This document shows positions 41,545 through 50,847 of a stretch of 64,000 nt of DNA, piece by piece; the stretch's first letter is position 1, and every line of letters starts with the position of its first letter. A model generated the notes under the pieces. That model saw only the letters and a list, made by a program, of their open reading frames with translations, did not search any database and was not told the DNA's origin. The stretch is taken from the NCBI GenBank assembly GCA_016721195.1, contig JADKIO010000009.1:248001-312000 (forward strand), in the 5' to 3' direction. The translations under genes were made by a program, and so were the position numbers. The stretch is from Candidatus Geothrix skivensis. GTDB lineage: Bacteria > Acidobacteriota > Holophagae > Holophagales > Holophagaceae.

Positions 41545-41745
41545 CTAGCTGGCCTGGTCCACCCGCCAGCGCACCAGGGGGCGCTCCGCCAGATCCCAGA
41601 TCTGGACCCCCAGGGGCAGGCGGCTCAGGCCCAGGCGCTTGCGGAGCTGGGCCTTGGCCCCATCCAGGCTTTCGGCCTCGAGGGGGCCGTATTCCATGAA
41701 GTAGCCGCTGAATTTGTAGCCGAAACTGCGCAGGTCGTTCCGCAT
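41545..41745 (-). CDS. Small conserved-looking protein of unknown function
   Basis: A 66-residue soluble protein without signal peptide. ATG 41745 has GGAGCCCCC upstream, the same ribosome-binding pattern as several true genes here. The sequence is mixed in composition (KFSGYFMEYGPLEAESLDGAK, then basic and Leu-rich) and has no known motif. It lies between ribF (convergent) and an A+T-richer gap (41746-41888). Confidence 0.5.
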   Translation of the reverse strand: MRNDLRSFGYKFSGYFMEYGPLEAESLDGAKAQLRKRLGLSRLPLGVQIWDLAERPLVRWRVDQAS

Positions 41746-41888
41746 GGGGGCTCCATCTGTCCCGTCCCTTAGATATTCGTATTTTATTCGCCAATGTCAA
41801 GGCCTTGGTGCGAAAAAAAACAGAGGGATTGGTTTGGGAGTTGCTTCAGTATCCGGATGAGCCCAGGACAGCGGCTGTCGAATCTCCC

Positions 41889-42197
41889 TCAGCGGAACCG
41901 GACCACCACCCGCCCCACGAAGGGCGGGGCCAAGGGCCGCAGGATGACGCGGGGCTCCTCGCAGCGGTGGTCGCGGTCGTAGCGTTCCCAGCGCTGATCC
42001 CGGTACCGGTCCTCCCAGCGGTCCTCCCAACGCCGGTCGCCATGGCGTCGGACCTCATGCTGCCGGGCCTCCCAGCCGTAGGCGGGTCCGCAGGATTCCC
42101 GGAACTCCATCCAGGGGCGGTGGTGGCGGCCGTGCCCGTGGGCCGATAGGGGGAGGACCGCGAGGGTCGCGAGGGCAAGCAGGGCCAGGGTTCGCAT
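41889..42197 (-). CDS. Small secreted His/Arg-rich protein
   Basis: A 102-residue protein with a signal peptide (MRTLALLALATLAVLPLSAHG). The mature region opens with GHGRHHRPW and is rich in Arg, Asp, Trp and His (RRWEDRWEDRYRDQRWERYDR), ending with a hydrophobic strand ILRPLAPPFVGRVVVRF. The His cluster could bind metals. AAGGAGCCCCC precedes ATG 42197. No family was recognised. Confidence 0.6.
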   Translation of the reverse strand: MRTLALLALATLAVLPLSAHGHGRHHRPWMEFRESCGPAYGWEARQHEVRRHGDRRWEDRWEDRYRDQRWERYDRDHRCEEPRVILRPLAPPFVGRVVVRFR

Positions 42198-42372
42198 GGG
42201 GGCTCCTTCGGGGCAAGTGGTCCTCAGCCCCGGTCCTCCAGGTTCACGACCCGTGCCAGGCGTTGAAAGTCAATGGCCGCAAGCCTTTGACCAAAGGCTT
42301 CCCATCGGCCACCCGCGAATTGCAACGCGAGTACGCCACGGCGTGGCAAGTCGCTCCGCCGTTGCCAAGCCA

Positions 42373-42987
42373 TCACCTTGTGCGGCGGTCCCCCACCACC
42401 ACGGCGGGCACGCCCGCCACGATGGCCCAGTCCGGCACATCCCTGGTGACCACGGCGCCCATGGCCACCACGGCGTGGTCGCCGATGGTGACGCCATCCG
42501 TGACCCCCGCATTGGCGCCGATCCAGACATCCTGTCCGATGCGGATGCCCCGGGAGCGCACGGGCTGGTCCTTGATGGCGCGGTCGGGCCCCAGGCCGTG
42601 GTCGAAGGCGTAGAGGGCGGCGCCGCTGGCGATGCGGGTGCCATCGCCGACCATCAGGCCCTTGCGGCCACCATCGAGCCTGGCCCCGGCGTTGATGCTG
42701 ACCTCGCTGCCCAGAGTGAGGGGGCCGTGCAGGAAGGCCTGGGCGGCGATGGCGCAGCGGTCGCCCAGCACCACGGACCGCCCGGGCTCGCCGAAGATGG
42801 CGGCGTCGGGTGCGATGAAGCAGCCTTCCCCCAGTTGAACCGTCTCCTGGGCGACCAGACGCGCCTGCACGTCCGCCTGCCAGGCCTCGGCCCAGGGCCG
42901 GTGCCTCGCCTTCAGGGCGAAGTAGAGCCAGGGCATCCAGGCCAGGCGCCGCTTGTGCTGGTCGCGGAGGGATTCGGGATCGCGCAT
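42373..42987 (-). CDS. Hexapeptide-repeat acyltransferase
   Basis: A 204-residue left-handed beta-helix transferase of the LbH/xenobiotic acetyltransferase type. After a 60-residue helical N-terminus, hexapeptide-like turns run through FIAPDAAIFGEPGRSVVLGDRC, GSEVSINAGARL, and the CoA-side motif IRIGQDVWIGANAGVTDGVTIGDH (in two parts), ending with VVTRDVPDWAIVAGVPA. Substrate unknown; the pattern is shared with maltose/galactoside and sugar-nucleotide acetyltransferases. ATG 42987 faces the divergent MarC gene. Confidence 0.85.
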   Translation of the reverse strand: MRDPESLRDQHKRRLAWMPWLYFALKARHRPWAEAWQADVQARLVAQETVQLGEGCFIAPDAAIFGEPGRSVVLGDRCAIAAQAFLHGPLTLGSEVSINAGARLDGGRKGLMVGDGTRIASGAALYAFDHGLGPDRAIKDQPVRSRGIRIGQDVWIGANAGVTDGVTIGDHAVVAMGAVVTRDVPDWAIVAGVPAVVVGDRRTR

Positions 42988-43045
42988 GGGATCAGGGTAG
43001 TGGAACAGGGGACAGACAAGGGCCTTCGGACAGTAGACTTCTCCC

Positions 43046-43732
43046 ATGCCCCACCTTGGCCCCCTGCCCACCTGGTCCTTCGCCCTGGGCGTGACCACAT
43101 CCCTGTTCTCGGTGCTCAATCCCATCAGCGCGGCAGCCATCTTCGCCAGCGCCACCGTGGGTATGGACCGCCGGGCCCTGCGCCGCAGTGCGCGGAAGGC
43201 CGCCCTGACAGCGGGCGCGGCGATGATCATCTTCGCCCTGGTGGGCCAATTCATCTTCAGCTTCTTCGGCTTCACGGCCCTGGCCATGCGCTTCGTGGGC
43301 GGCGTCCTGGTGCTCTACCGGGCCATCTCGATGCTCTACGGCGACGATCCCCGCGAGCGCACCACGGACGACGAGAGGGCCGAGGCCAGCCTCAAGCACC
43401 CCGAGGACTTCGCCATTGTGCCCTTTGGCATCCCGCTCCTGGCGGGTCCCGGCACCCTCTCGACGGTGATGGGCATGATCGCGGGCGTGACCTGGTGGGA
43501 GTACGGCGTGGTGCTGCTGGCCATTCTCGCGAACGCCTGGGCCACCTACCTGTTCCTGCGCAAGGCCCCCGCGGTGCTCGCCAGGATCGGCGCCATCGGC
43601 ACCAAGGTGGTGAACAAGCTCATGGGCCTCATCCTCGCGGCCGTGGCCATGCAGTTCCTCATCAACGGTGTGAAGGCGCTCTATCTCGAGATCCGACAGA
43701 TGCCGCCGCCGGCGATCGTGGCGACGAAGTAG
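43046..43732 (+). CDS. MarC-family membrane protein
   Basis: A 228-residue protein with six predicted membrane helices. The family features SLFSVLNPISAAAIFAS at the N-terminus and AIVPFGIPLLAGPGTLSTVM in the middle are clear. MarC proteins were once linked to antibiotic resistance but their function is unknown. It is convergent with the glutathione peroxidase gene, with six bases between. Confidence 0.9.
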   Translation: MPHLGPLPTWSFALGVTTSLFSVLNPISAAAIFASATVGMDRRALRRSARKAALTAGAAMIIFALVGQFIFSFFGFTALAMRFVGGVLVLYRAISMLYGDDPRERTTDDERAEASLKHPEDFAIVPFGIPLLAGPGTLSTVMGMIAGVTWWEYGVVLLAILANAWATYLFLRKAPAVLARIGAIGTKVVNKLMGLILAAVAMQFLINGVKALYLEIRQMPPPAIVATK

Positions 43733-43738
43733 CGCGGC

Positions 43739-44275
43739 CTACTTCAGGGCGGCCTCGATGGCGGCCTTCAGCTCGGGGCTGTCCGGAGCCACCTTGCTGG
43801 GGAAGGCGGCGATCACCTGCCCGTCCTTGCCCACCAGGTACTTGTGGAAGTTCCAGGCGGGCTCGCCATGTCTGGCGGTGAGGAACTGGTAGAGGGGGGC
43901 CTTGCCGGGGCCCTTCACCTCGAGCTTCTCGAAGAGGGGGAAGGTCACGCCATAGTTCTTCTGGCAGAAGCTTTCGATCTGGGCGGCGCTGCCGGGCTCC
44001 TGGGCGCCGAACTGGTTGCAGGGGAAGCCCAGCACCACCAGGCCGCGGTCCTTCATGGCCGCATAGAGCTTCTGCAGGCCTGCGTACTGGGGGGTGTAGC
44101 CGCATTCGCTGGCCACGTTCACCGCCAGCACCACCTTCCCCTTGTAGGTGGAAAGGGCCTGGGGCTTGCCCTCCAGGCTGTTGAGGGTGAGGTCGTAGAG
44201 GGACACGGGCACCTTCCTTTCTGCGGCGGGGAGCGACAGGGCGGTGATCAAGGCAAGGGCAAGGGCGGGATGCAT
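43739..44275 (-). CDS. Glutathione peroxidase-family protein, probably exported
   Basis: A 178-residue thiol peroxidase with signal peptide (MHPALALALITALSLPAA). The peroxidatic residue is Cys in NVASECGYTPQY, the usual bacterial Cys rather than Sec. Other catalytic-tetrad motifs are PCNQFGAQEPG and the Trp/Asn in PAWNFHKYLV. Such bacterial enzymes usually use thioredoxin-like donors. ATG 44275 has GGAG upstream; an ATG at 44296 is less likely because it would lengthen the charged N-region. Confidence 0.9.
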   Translation of the reverse strand: MHPALALALITALSLPAAERKVPVSLYDLTLNSLEGKPQALSTYKGKVVLAVNVASECGYTPQYAGLQKLYAAMKDRGLVVLGFPCNQFGAQEPGSAAQIESFCQKNYGVTFPLFEKLEVKGPGKAPLYQFLTARHGEPAWNFHKYLVGKDGQVIAAFPSKVAPDSPELKAAIEAALK

Positions 44276-44419
44276 GCGGGCTCCGGGGGCACGCATCCTT
44301 GGGTGCCGCTGGGGAGCCTTGTGTTCCTGCGGCCCTGCTCGACGGGGCTAAGCCGCTGCCGAGCGGGCGGATATGCCCGTCCGGCCGGAGACCTCTCCCG
44401 GGCCGGGCAGGCCCCGGTC

Positions 44420-45523
44420 ATGCTGGTTCCCATGCGCCTCGCCCCCCTGCAGCAGCACTTCCGGGCCCGCCTGCGGAGGCGGGCGCCCTGGGTGGTGGTG
44501 CTGGCGTTCGCGGCGGTCTTCACGGCCCTTCAGTTCCTCGTCATTCCCCTGTCGGTGCATCTGAAGCACCCGGGAGCCCTTCTGAACTCCCTGGTGATGC
44601 CCTTCCTGATCTCCTTCACCTATGGCTTCCTGGCGCCGCTGCCCTGGCGCTGGAGTGGTGATGAACGATCCCGGGCGCCCTTCTGGCGGGGCCTGGGCCA
44701 GGCCGTTCTCGTCAACGCCCTGCTCGTCCTGGCGCTGACGGCCATGAGCTGGGTCATGGTCCGGCACGCCAACCTCAAGGCCGAGGTCCTGGGCCTCCCC
44801 CAGGGCGCCAAGGCCAGCTTCGGTTCTGTCCTCCTGCTGCAGATGATGGTGGGTCTGCCCCTGATGACGATCATCGGGGCCATCATCTCCTTCTCGGTCA
44901 TCTCGGAGGAGGAGAAGCTCGCCGCCGAAGCCCGGCTGGAGGAGGCCCAGTGGGTGCTCCTGCGGGGCCAGCTCAGCCCCCACGTGCTCTTCAATTCCCT
45001 CAACGGGCTGGCGGAGCTGGTGCGCCTGGATCCCGTGGCCGCCGAGCAGGCCATCCTGGACCTGTCAGAGCTCTATCGGGCCCTGCTGCGACACGGGGAC
45101 CGCCCCCGGGCCCCCCTGGGGGACGAGCGGGCCCTGGTCCAGCGCTTCCTGGCGGTGGAGGGCCTGCGAATGGGCCATCGCCTGCGGGTGGTCTGGGACT
45201 GGGACCAGAGCCTGGATGGGGTCCCGGCGCCGCCCTTCCTGCTCCAGCCCCTGGTGGAGAACGCGCTGAAGCATGGCATTGCCCCGGCACCCACCGGCGG
45301 GGAGCTGGTCATCCGGCTTCAGCGGGAGGGCCAGGGCCTGCGGCTGCGGGTGTTGAACACCGGGCGCGGCCTCGGGCTGGTACCCGGTCAGGGGATCGGC
45401 CTCCAGAACCTGGAGGCTCGCCTGAGGCTGGCCTACGGGCCCGGGGCCACCTTCCACCTCGGGTCCGAGGGGTCGGCCACCGTGGCCGAAGTGCTGCTGG
45501 AACAGCTGGAGTCCAGGCGATGA
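44420..45523 (+). CDS. LytS/YehU-type sensor histidine kinase
   Basis: A 367-residue membrane kinase. After a short basic N-terminus come about four membrane helices (residues 25-160), then the His_kinase domain with LRGQLSPHVLFNSLNGLAEL carrying the phosphoacceptor His, and the ATPase domain with LLQPLVENALKHGIAP and GQGIGLQNLEARLRLAYG. Its ATGA overlap with the LytTR response regulator marks them as a cognate pair. The signal is unknown. A second in-frame ATG at 44432 is possible. Confidence 0.9.
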   Translation: MLVPMRLAPLQQHFRARLRRRAPWVVVLAFAAVFTALQFLVIPLSVHLKHPGALLNSLVMPFLISFTYGFLAPLPWRWSGDERSRAPFWRGLGQAVLVNALLVLALTAMSWVMVRHANLKAEVLGLPQGAKASFGSVLLLQMMVGLPLMTIIGAIISFSVISEEEKLAAEARLEEAQWVLLRGQLSPHVLFNSLNGLAELVRLDPVAAEQAILDLSELYRALLRHGDRPRAPLGDERALVQRFLAVEGLRMGHRLRVVWDWDQSLDGVPAPPFLLQPLVENALKHGIAPAPTGGELVIRLQREGQGLRLRVLNTGRGLGLVPGQGIGLQNLEARLRLAYGPGATFHLGSEGSATVAEVLLEQLESRR

Positions 45524-46245
45524 AGCTCCTGCGGGTGGCCCTGGCGGATGACGAGCCCCTGGCCCGGGCCCGGCTGGCGCGGCTGCTGAAGGAGGCCGGC
45601 TGTGAAGTGAAGGCAGAGCTGGAAGACGGACCGGCGGTGCTGGAGTGGCTGCGGGAACCCCGGGAGGTGGAGGCCCTCTTCCTCGATATCCAGATGCCCG
45701 GGGCCACGGGCCTGGAGGTGGCCGCCGAGCTGGCGGACTGCCGCCACTGCCCGCCCGTGGTGTTCGTGACCGCCTACTCGGAGCACGCGGTGCGGGCCTT
45801 CGAGGCCGCCGCCGTGGACTACATCCTGAAGCCCGTGTCCGCCGAACGCCTGGCCAAGTCCCTGGCGCGGCTGCGGGAGGGCGGCCCCCGGCGGGCGGAG
45901 GGCGCACCACCGCCGTCCCAGCGGTTCCCGGTGAAGGCCGGCGAGGGCCATGTCTTCCTGGATCTCAAGCGCACCACCCACTTCGAGGTGGAAGAGGAGG
46001 TGGTCTGGGCCTGGGTGGCCGGAGGCCGCCATCGCACCTCCTGGACCACCCTGGCCGAGGTGGAATCGGCCTTCCCGGGCGCGGGGCTGGTGCGGATCCA
46101 GCGCCATCTGCTGCTGCGCCCGGAGGCGGTGCTGGGACTGAAGCCCCTGGAGGGCGGCCGGGCCTCGGTGCGGGTGGGCGAAGGCCTGGATCTGGAGGTG
46201 AGCCGCAGCGCCACGCCCAGGATCAAGGAGCTGTTGGGGCTGTAG
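45520..46245 (+). CDS. LytTR-family response regulator
   Basis: A 241-residue regulator. The receiver domain (1-115) has ADDEPLAR, phosphoacceptor Asp in LFLDIQMPG, TAYSEHAVRAF and the switch Lys in ILKPVS. The C-terminal part (about 140-241) is a LytTR DNA-binding domain (RFPVKAGEGHVFLDL, VRIQRHLLLRPEAV). Translationally coupled to the LytS-type kinase upstream. Confidence 0.92.
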   Translation: MKLLRVALADDEPLARARLARLLKEAGCEVKAELEDGPAVLEWLREPREVEALFLDIQMPGATGLEVAAELADCRHCPPVVFVTAYSEHAVRAFEAAAVDYILKPVSAERLAKSLARLREGGPRRAEGAPPPSQRFPVKAGEGHVFLDLKRTTHFEVEEEVVWAWVAGGRHRTSWTTLAEVESAFPGAGLVRIQRHLLLRPEAVLGLKPLEGGRASVRVGEGLDLEVSRSATPRIKELLGL

Positions 46246-46293
46246 CAAAGCCACCTTGGTTTAGGATAGCTCTTGGAAGGTGGACCCTCCCCC

Positions 46294-47649
46294 ATGTCCG
46301 AGCCGGACAAGCTGCATCCGAAAGCATCCCTGGCGACCACCGGAGCCCTGCGGGTGGCCCTCTTGTATGCCGGTTTTTCGGGACTCTGGATCCTGCTGTC
46401 CGATCGGGCGGTGGAGGCCCTGGTGCAGGACGCCACCCTCATGACCCGGGTCAGCATTGCGAAGGGCTGGGCCTTCGTGGCGGTGACCGCCACCCTGCTG
46501 TTCATCATGGTCAAGCGGCTGGTCCATGGCGTGGCCGATCGGGAAGCCAAGCTCCAGACCCTCATCCGGGCGATCCCGGACCTGGTGTGGCTGAAGGATC
46601 CGGAGGGCGTCTACCGCAGCTGCAACGGCGCCTTCGAGCGGGTGTATGGCGCCCGGGAGGCCGAGATCGTCGGGAAGACCGACTACGATTTTGTGCCAAA
46701 GGAGGTGGCGGACCTCTTTCGTGAGAATGACCGGGAGGCGGTCGCCTCTGGGGGAACCCGACAGCAGGAGGAGTGGTTCTCCCCTGCCGGGACGCAGCAA
46801 CCAAGATGCTTCGAGACCCTCAAGACGCCGATCTATGACCAGGAGGGGGAACTGATTGGGGTCCTGGGCATCGGCCGTGACGTGACCGAGCAACGCCAAT
46901 TCCTGGCCGAGCGGAGCCGCCTCGAGGCCCAGCTGCATCAGGCCCAGAAGATGGAGCTGGTGGGCCGCTTTGCGGGCGGCGTGGCCCACGACTACAACAA
47001 CATGCTGGGCGTGATCCTGGGCAATGCGGACATAACCCTTTCCCGCATGCCGCCGGAGCATCCCGATCGAAGGAACCTGGAGGAGATCGCCCGGGCGGCC
47101 CGGCACTCGGCCGAGCTCACGGGTCAGCTGCTGGCCTTCGCCCGGCAGCAGCCCATGAATCCCCAGGTGGTGGACCTCAACGCGGCCATTGACGGCCTAC
47201 AGGGCGTGCTGGGCCGGCTGATCCGGCCCGAGATCCGCCTGAGCTGGACGCCCGGAAGCGGTCTCTGGAGGATCCGGGTGGATCCCACTCAGCTTGGCCA
47301 GGTGCTGACCAACCTCGTGGTGAACGCCCGGGACGCGATCGCCTCCCGGGGCAGCATCGAAGTGACCACCTCCAACCGGACCCTGACGCAGACCGATTGC
47401 GCCACCATGGTGGAGGCTGAGCCCGGCGATCACGTGTGCCTCAGCGTGTCGGACGACGGCTGTGGCATGTCGCCAGACCTGGTGACGCGGATCTTCGAGC
47501 CCTTCTTCACCACCAAGCCCGAGGGCAGGGGCACCGGGCTGGGGCTCGCCATGGTCCACGGCGTGGTGAAGCAGAACCACGGGACCATGCAGGTGGAAAG
47601 CGGCCCCGGCAAGGGCACCTGCTTCCAGATCTTCTTTCCGAGGGCCTGA
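46294..47649 (+). CDS. PAS-domain sensor histidine kinase
   Basis: A 451-residue kinase with two N-terminal membrane helices (about 20-75), a PAS domain with typical LIRAIPDLVWLKDPEGVYRS... text (about 88-205), and a complete transmitter: His in GGVAHDYNNMLGVI, N box NLVVNARDAI, DDGCGM and GRGTGLGLAMV. No receiver domain or adjacent own regulator is present, so its partner is elsewhere or is the LytTR protein just upstream. ATG 46294 was chosen; TTG 46273 is an alternative in the same frame. Confidence 0.88.
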   Translation: MSEPDKLHPKASLATTGALRVALLYAGFSGLWILLSDRAVEALVQDATLMTRVSIAKGWAFVAVTATLLFIMVKRLVHGVADREAKLQTLIRAIPDLVWLKDPEGVYRSCNGAFERVYGAREAEIVGKTDYDFVPKEVADLFRENDREAVASGGTRQQEEWFSPAGTQQPRCFETLKTPIYDQEGELIGVLGIGRDVTEQRQFLAERSRLEAQLHQAQKMELVGRFAGGVAHDYNNMLGVILGNADITLSRMPPEHPDRRNLEEIARAARHSAELTGQLLAFARQQPMNPQVVDLNAAIDGLQGVLGRLIRPEIRLSWTPGSGLWRIRVDPTQLGQVLTNLVVNARDAIASRGSIEVTTSNRTLTQTDCATMVEAEPGDHVCLSVSDDGCGMSPDLVTRIFEPFFTTKPEGRGTGLGLAMVHGVVKQNHGTMQVESGPGKGTCFQIFFPRA

Positions 47650-47653
47650 GGGG

Positions 47654-48796
47654 CTACTTCCTCAGCTTCAGCAGGTCCATGACGATGACCAGGGCCATGA
47701 GGGAGGCCAGCAACAGGAAGCCGCCGGTGAGGATCTTCTCCTTGAGCTCGATGGTGAGGTCCTTGCGACGCAGCTTCTCGAAGATGAGCAGGGCCATGTG
47801 GCCGCCATCCAGGGCCGGGATGGGCAGGGCGTTGAGCAGGGCCAGCTGCAGGCTGATGGCGCCGGTCATGAACAGGAAGACATCCCAGCCGGATTTGGCC
47901 GCCCGGCTGCCCTGGCGGATGATGCCGATGGGCCCGGCCACTTCGGCGCTCTTGGCCTGGAAGGTGACGAGCTTCTTGAGGAAGCCCAGGACCTGGCCGC
48001 TCATGCGCCAGGAGGTCGTCAGGGCGTAGCGGCCGCCCACCAGGAAGTCGCCGGGTCGGTAGGCCCGGCGCTCCAGCGGCATGGCCATGGGGGCGGGCAT
48101 GAAGCCCAGGCGCCCCCTGCCGCCGTCGAGGCGGGGGGTGAGGGGCAGCTCCAGGGGCTTGCCCTCGCGGGTGATCCGGAAGGGCACGGGCTGGTCGGGA
48201 TGAGACTGGATGTAGGCCACGGCGGCTTCCCACGTGGAGGCGGGGAAGCTCAGGTCGCCGATGCCGCGCAGCTCGTCTCCAACCTTCAGGCCCCCCTGTT
48301 CCGCGGCTCCGCCGGGCACCACTTCGATGACCGTCCAGGACTCCTGGACCTTGGTGACCCGGGACTGATCGGCCCCCACCAGGGTGAAGAGGATCAGGGT
48401 GGTGGCCAGGTTGGCGAGGATGCCGCCGCTGTAGAAGAGCATGCGCTTGCCGAAGGGCTGGTTCAGGAAGCCATAGGGGTCGTCCGCGCCGGGCTCCTCG
48501 GGGTTGAACCCCGCCAGTTTTACGTAGCCCCCCAGGGGCAGGGCCGAGAGGCGCACATCGGTCTCCCGCCACTTGAAACCGATCAGGCGGGGACCGAAGC
48601 CCAGGGAGAAGGTCTCCACGGGCATGCCCATGTACTTGGCCGCCAGGAAATGGCCGCCCTCATGCAGGAAGATCAGGCCCCCCAACATGAGGATGGGCCC
48701 CCAGAACCCGACGCCGGGAAATTGGAATGCGAAGACGGCCACGGTCGTCAAGGCGAGACAGAAGGTGAAAGGGAGAGGCAGGCGCTTCATGGACAT
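47654..48796 (-). CDS. rseP: Site-2 zinc metalloprotease RseP
   Basis: Intramembrane protease that in other bacteria cleaves anti-sigma factors and signal-peptide remnants. The 380-residue protein has the active-site HEGGH in the first helices (IFLHEGGHFLAAKYMGM), a single PDZ domain (about 150-215, VPGGAAEQGGLKVGDEL), and the second metal-ligand motif NALPIPALDGGH near the C-terminus. Family members often have two PDZ domains; this one is shorter. It ends the uppS-cdsA-dxr-rseP cluster, six bases after dxr. Confidence 0.93.
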   Translation of the reverse strand: MSMKRLPLPFTFCLALTTVAVFAFQFPGVGFWGPILMLGGLIFLHEGGHFLAAKYMGMPVETFSLGFGPRLIGFKWRETDVRLSALPLGGYVKLAGFNPEEPGADDPYGFLNQPFGKRMLFYSGGILANLATTLILFTLVGADQSRVTKVQESWTVIEVVPGGAAEQGGLKVGDELRGIGDLSFPASTWEAAVAYIQSHPDQPVPFRITREGKPLELPLTPRLDGGRGRLGFMPAPMAMPLERRAYRPGDFLVGGRYALTTSWRMSGQVLGFLKKLVTFQAKSAEVAGPIGIIRQGSRAAKSGWDVFLFMTGAISLQLALLNALPIPALDGGHMALLIFEKLRRKDLTIELKEKILTGGFLLLASLMALVIVMDLLKLRK

Positions 48797-48802
48797 CCAG
48801 GT

Positions 48803-49960
48803 TCAGTGAGTCCTTGCTTGGACCCACCCTTCAGCATGACGCCTTGCCGCCCGATCCGCATCCAGCACTTGGGGGAGGGAGCCCAGGGGGGTGACGGGAA
48901 TCCGGTCCAGCACCTCCCGGTTGCAGGCCTGGATGTCCCAGAAGCCCAGGCGGCCTTGGAGGAAAGCGGCCACGGCCACCTCGTTGGCGGCATTCAGCAG
49001 GGCGGGAGCGGTGCCGCCGGCCCGGAGGGCCTGGAAGGCCAGGGCCAGGCAGGGGAACCGATCCAGATCGGGCGCCTCGAAGGACCAGGCGCGGGGGCCC
49101 TCCCATGCGTAGGGGACCACTGGGCCCGGCTGCTTGTCCGGGTAGAGCAGGCAGTACTGGATGGGCAGCTTCATATCGTTGGCGCAGACCTGCAGCTGGT
49201 AGCTGCCGTCGTGGAAGCCCACCATGGCGTGCACCTGGCTTTGGGGATGCACGGTGACACCCACTTGATCCGGGGAAAGCCCGAACAGCACGGAGGCCTC
49301 GATGACCTCCAGGCCCTTGTTCATGAGGGTGGCGCTATCGATGGTGATCTTGGGCCCCATCTTCCAGGTGGGGTGGTTCAGGGCCTCTGCGACGGTGGCG
49401 GCCTGGATGCGCGCCAGGGGCCAGTCCCGGAAGGGACCGCCGCTGGCGGTGATGCGGATTTCCCGGATGGAGGCGGGATCCCGCCCGTCCAGCAGCTGGT
49501 GCAGGGCTGCGTGCTCGCTGTCCACGGGCAGCAGCTCCCCGCCCCCCGCCAGGGACGCCTCGTGCATGAGGGCCCCGCCCACCACCAGGGATTCCTTGTT
49601 GGCCACGCAGACCCGGCGGCCGGCCCGCAGGGCGGCCTCGGTGCTGGCCAGCCCCGCGCTGCCCACGATGGCAGCTACCACCGTGTCCACTTCGGCATGT
49701 AGGGCACAGGCCAGCAGGCCCGCTTCACCCCAGTGCAGCTCGGGCTGGTAGCTCAGGTTCGAGCGCAGCCAGTCGGCGTCCTCCCGGGTGCCCACCGACA
49801 CACAGCGGGGGCGGAAGGTTTCACACTGGGATCGAAGCAGGTCACGGTTGCGACCCGCGGCCAGGGCCACCACCGACAGCCGCGAAGGATGGGCGGCAAC
49901 GACGTCCAGGGTGGAAGTGCCAATGCTCCCCGTGGAGCCGAGGAGGGCGAGGGCCCGCAC
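48803..49960 (-). CDS. dxr: 1-deoxy-D-xylulose 5-phosphate reductoisomerase
   Basis: Second enzyme of the MEP isoprenoid pathway. The 385-residue product starts at GTG 49960 with the NADPH motif LLGSTGSIGTSTLDVV, followed by VANKESLVVGG, the metal-binding VDSEHAALHQLL and SATLMNKGLEVIEA. It overlaps cdsA by one base (TAGTG). The open frame extends far upstream, but only this start gives the normal family N-terminus. Confidence 0.95.
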   Translation of the reverse strand: MRALALLGSTGSIGTSTLDVVAAHPSRLSVVALAAGRNRDLLRSQCETFRPRCVSVGTREDADWLRSNLSYQPELHWGEAGLLACALHAEVDTVVAAIVGSAGLASTEAALRAGRRVCVANKESLVVGGALMHEASLAGGGELLPVDSEHAALHQLLDGRDPASIREIRITASGGPFRDWPLARIQAATVAEALNHPTWKMGPKITIDSATLMNKGLEVIEASVLFGLSPDQVGVTVHPQSQVHAMVGFHDGSYQLQVCANDMKLPIQYCLLYPDKQPGPVVPYAWEGPRAWSFEAPDLDRFPCLALAFQALRAGGTAPALLNAANEVAVAAFLQGRLGFWDIQACNREVLDRIPVTPLGSLPQVLDADRAARRHAEGWVQARTH

Positions 49961-50847
49961 TAATTGAATCCATGGACGAAGTGGACATAGGCGAAGAGCA
50001 CCGGGGCGGCGAAGACCAGGCTGTCCACGCGATCGAGCATGCCGCCGTGGCCGGGAATGGCCACGCCGCCGGCGTTGGAGTCCTTGACGCCCGCACTGCG
50101 CTTCCAGGTGCTTTCCACCAGGTCCCCCAGCTGGCCCACGGTGCCCAGGAGGAGGGCCAGGGCCACCACGTCCACCAGGGTCCACTCGGTGCAGACCGTG
50201 GCCTTCATCAGGAAGGCACCGATGAGGTTGCCCAGGAGGTTGCCGAAGGCGCCCTCCCAGCTCTTCTTCGGGCTGACCTTCGGCGCCAGCTTCCGGCGCC
50301 CGAAGTAGCTGCCCACGAAGTAGGCGGCGGTATCCCCGAACCAGGTGATGATGAACAGGGCCAGGATCAGCCGACTGCCGGTCCGGGACAGGGTGCCCTG
50401 CAGCATGAACAGTTTCAGCTGGAAGCCCAGGCCGAAGCCCAGGTAGAGGGCCCCGAGCCAGGTGATGGCCTGGCTGGGCAGGGCCTCCTCCAGCTTGGGG
50501 TCGAAGAAGAGGGCGCCGAAATGGATGACCAGGGCCCCGCCGGCGAAGACCAGCCACAGGGGCAGGGGATCCCGGTTGCCGCTGGCCAGGAAGAAGTGGA
50601 CGATGATGCCCAGGGCCACCAGGGTGCCGGCCACCAGGGAGGGATTGAAGCCCCGCGCCCGGCCCAGGAGGGTCATCTCGCGGATGCCCATGATGGTCGC
50701 CAGGGCCATGACCGCCAGGTAGGCCCAGGGGGCCCAAGGGGCATCCCCGAACCAGAGCAGGCTGAAGAAGAAGACCCCAAAAACCAGGGCCGTGGTCACC
50801 CGCACCGTCATGTTCCTGGTATCCACCTTCGGCGTGGTGCGTTCCAT
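49960..50847 (-). CDS. cdsA: Phosphatidate cytidylyltransferase
   Basis: Makes CDP-diacylglycerol for phospholipid synthesis in the inner membrane. The 295-residue protein has about eight membrane helices and ends with the CdsA signature: KRSAGVKDSNAGGVAIPGHGGMLDRVDSL (seen in continuous text, with catalytic Lys-Asp and Asp-Arg-Asp). It overlaps uppS (TGATG) upstream and dxr downstream. Confidence 0.95.
   Translation of the reverse strand: MERTTPKVDTRNMTVRVTTALVFGVFFFSLLWFGDAPWAPWAYLAVMALATIMGIREMTLLGRARGFNPSLVAGTLVALGIIVHFFLASGNRDPLPLWLVFAGGALVIHFGALFFDPKLEEALPSQAITWLGALYLGFGLGFQLKLFMLQGTLSRTGSRLILALFIITWFGDTAAYFVGSYFGRRKLAPKVSPKKSWEGAFGNLLGNLIGAFLMKATVCTEWTLVDVVALALLLGTVGQLGDLVESTWKRSAGVKDSNAGGVAIPGHGGMLDRVDSLVFAAPVLFAYVHFVHGFN

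Noticed and set aside
43844..44419. Long upstream extension of the LytS-type kinase
   Set aside because: It overlaps the glutathione peroxidase gene on the other strand and has no kinase or membrane character; ATG 44420 begins the plausible protein.
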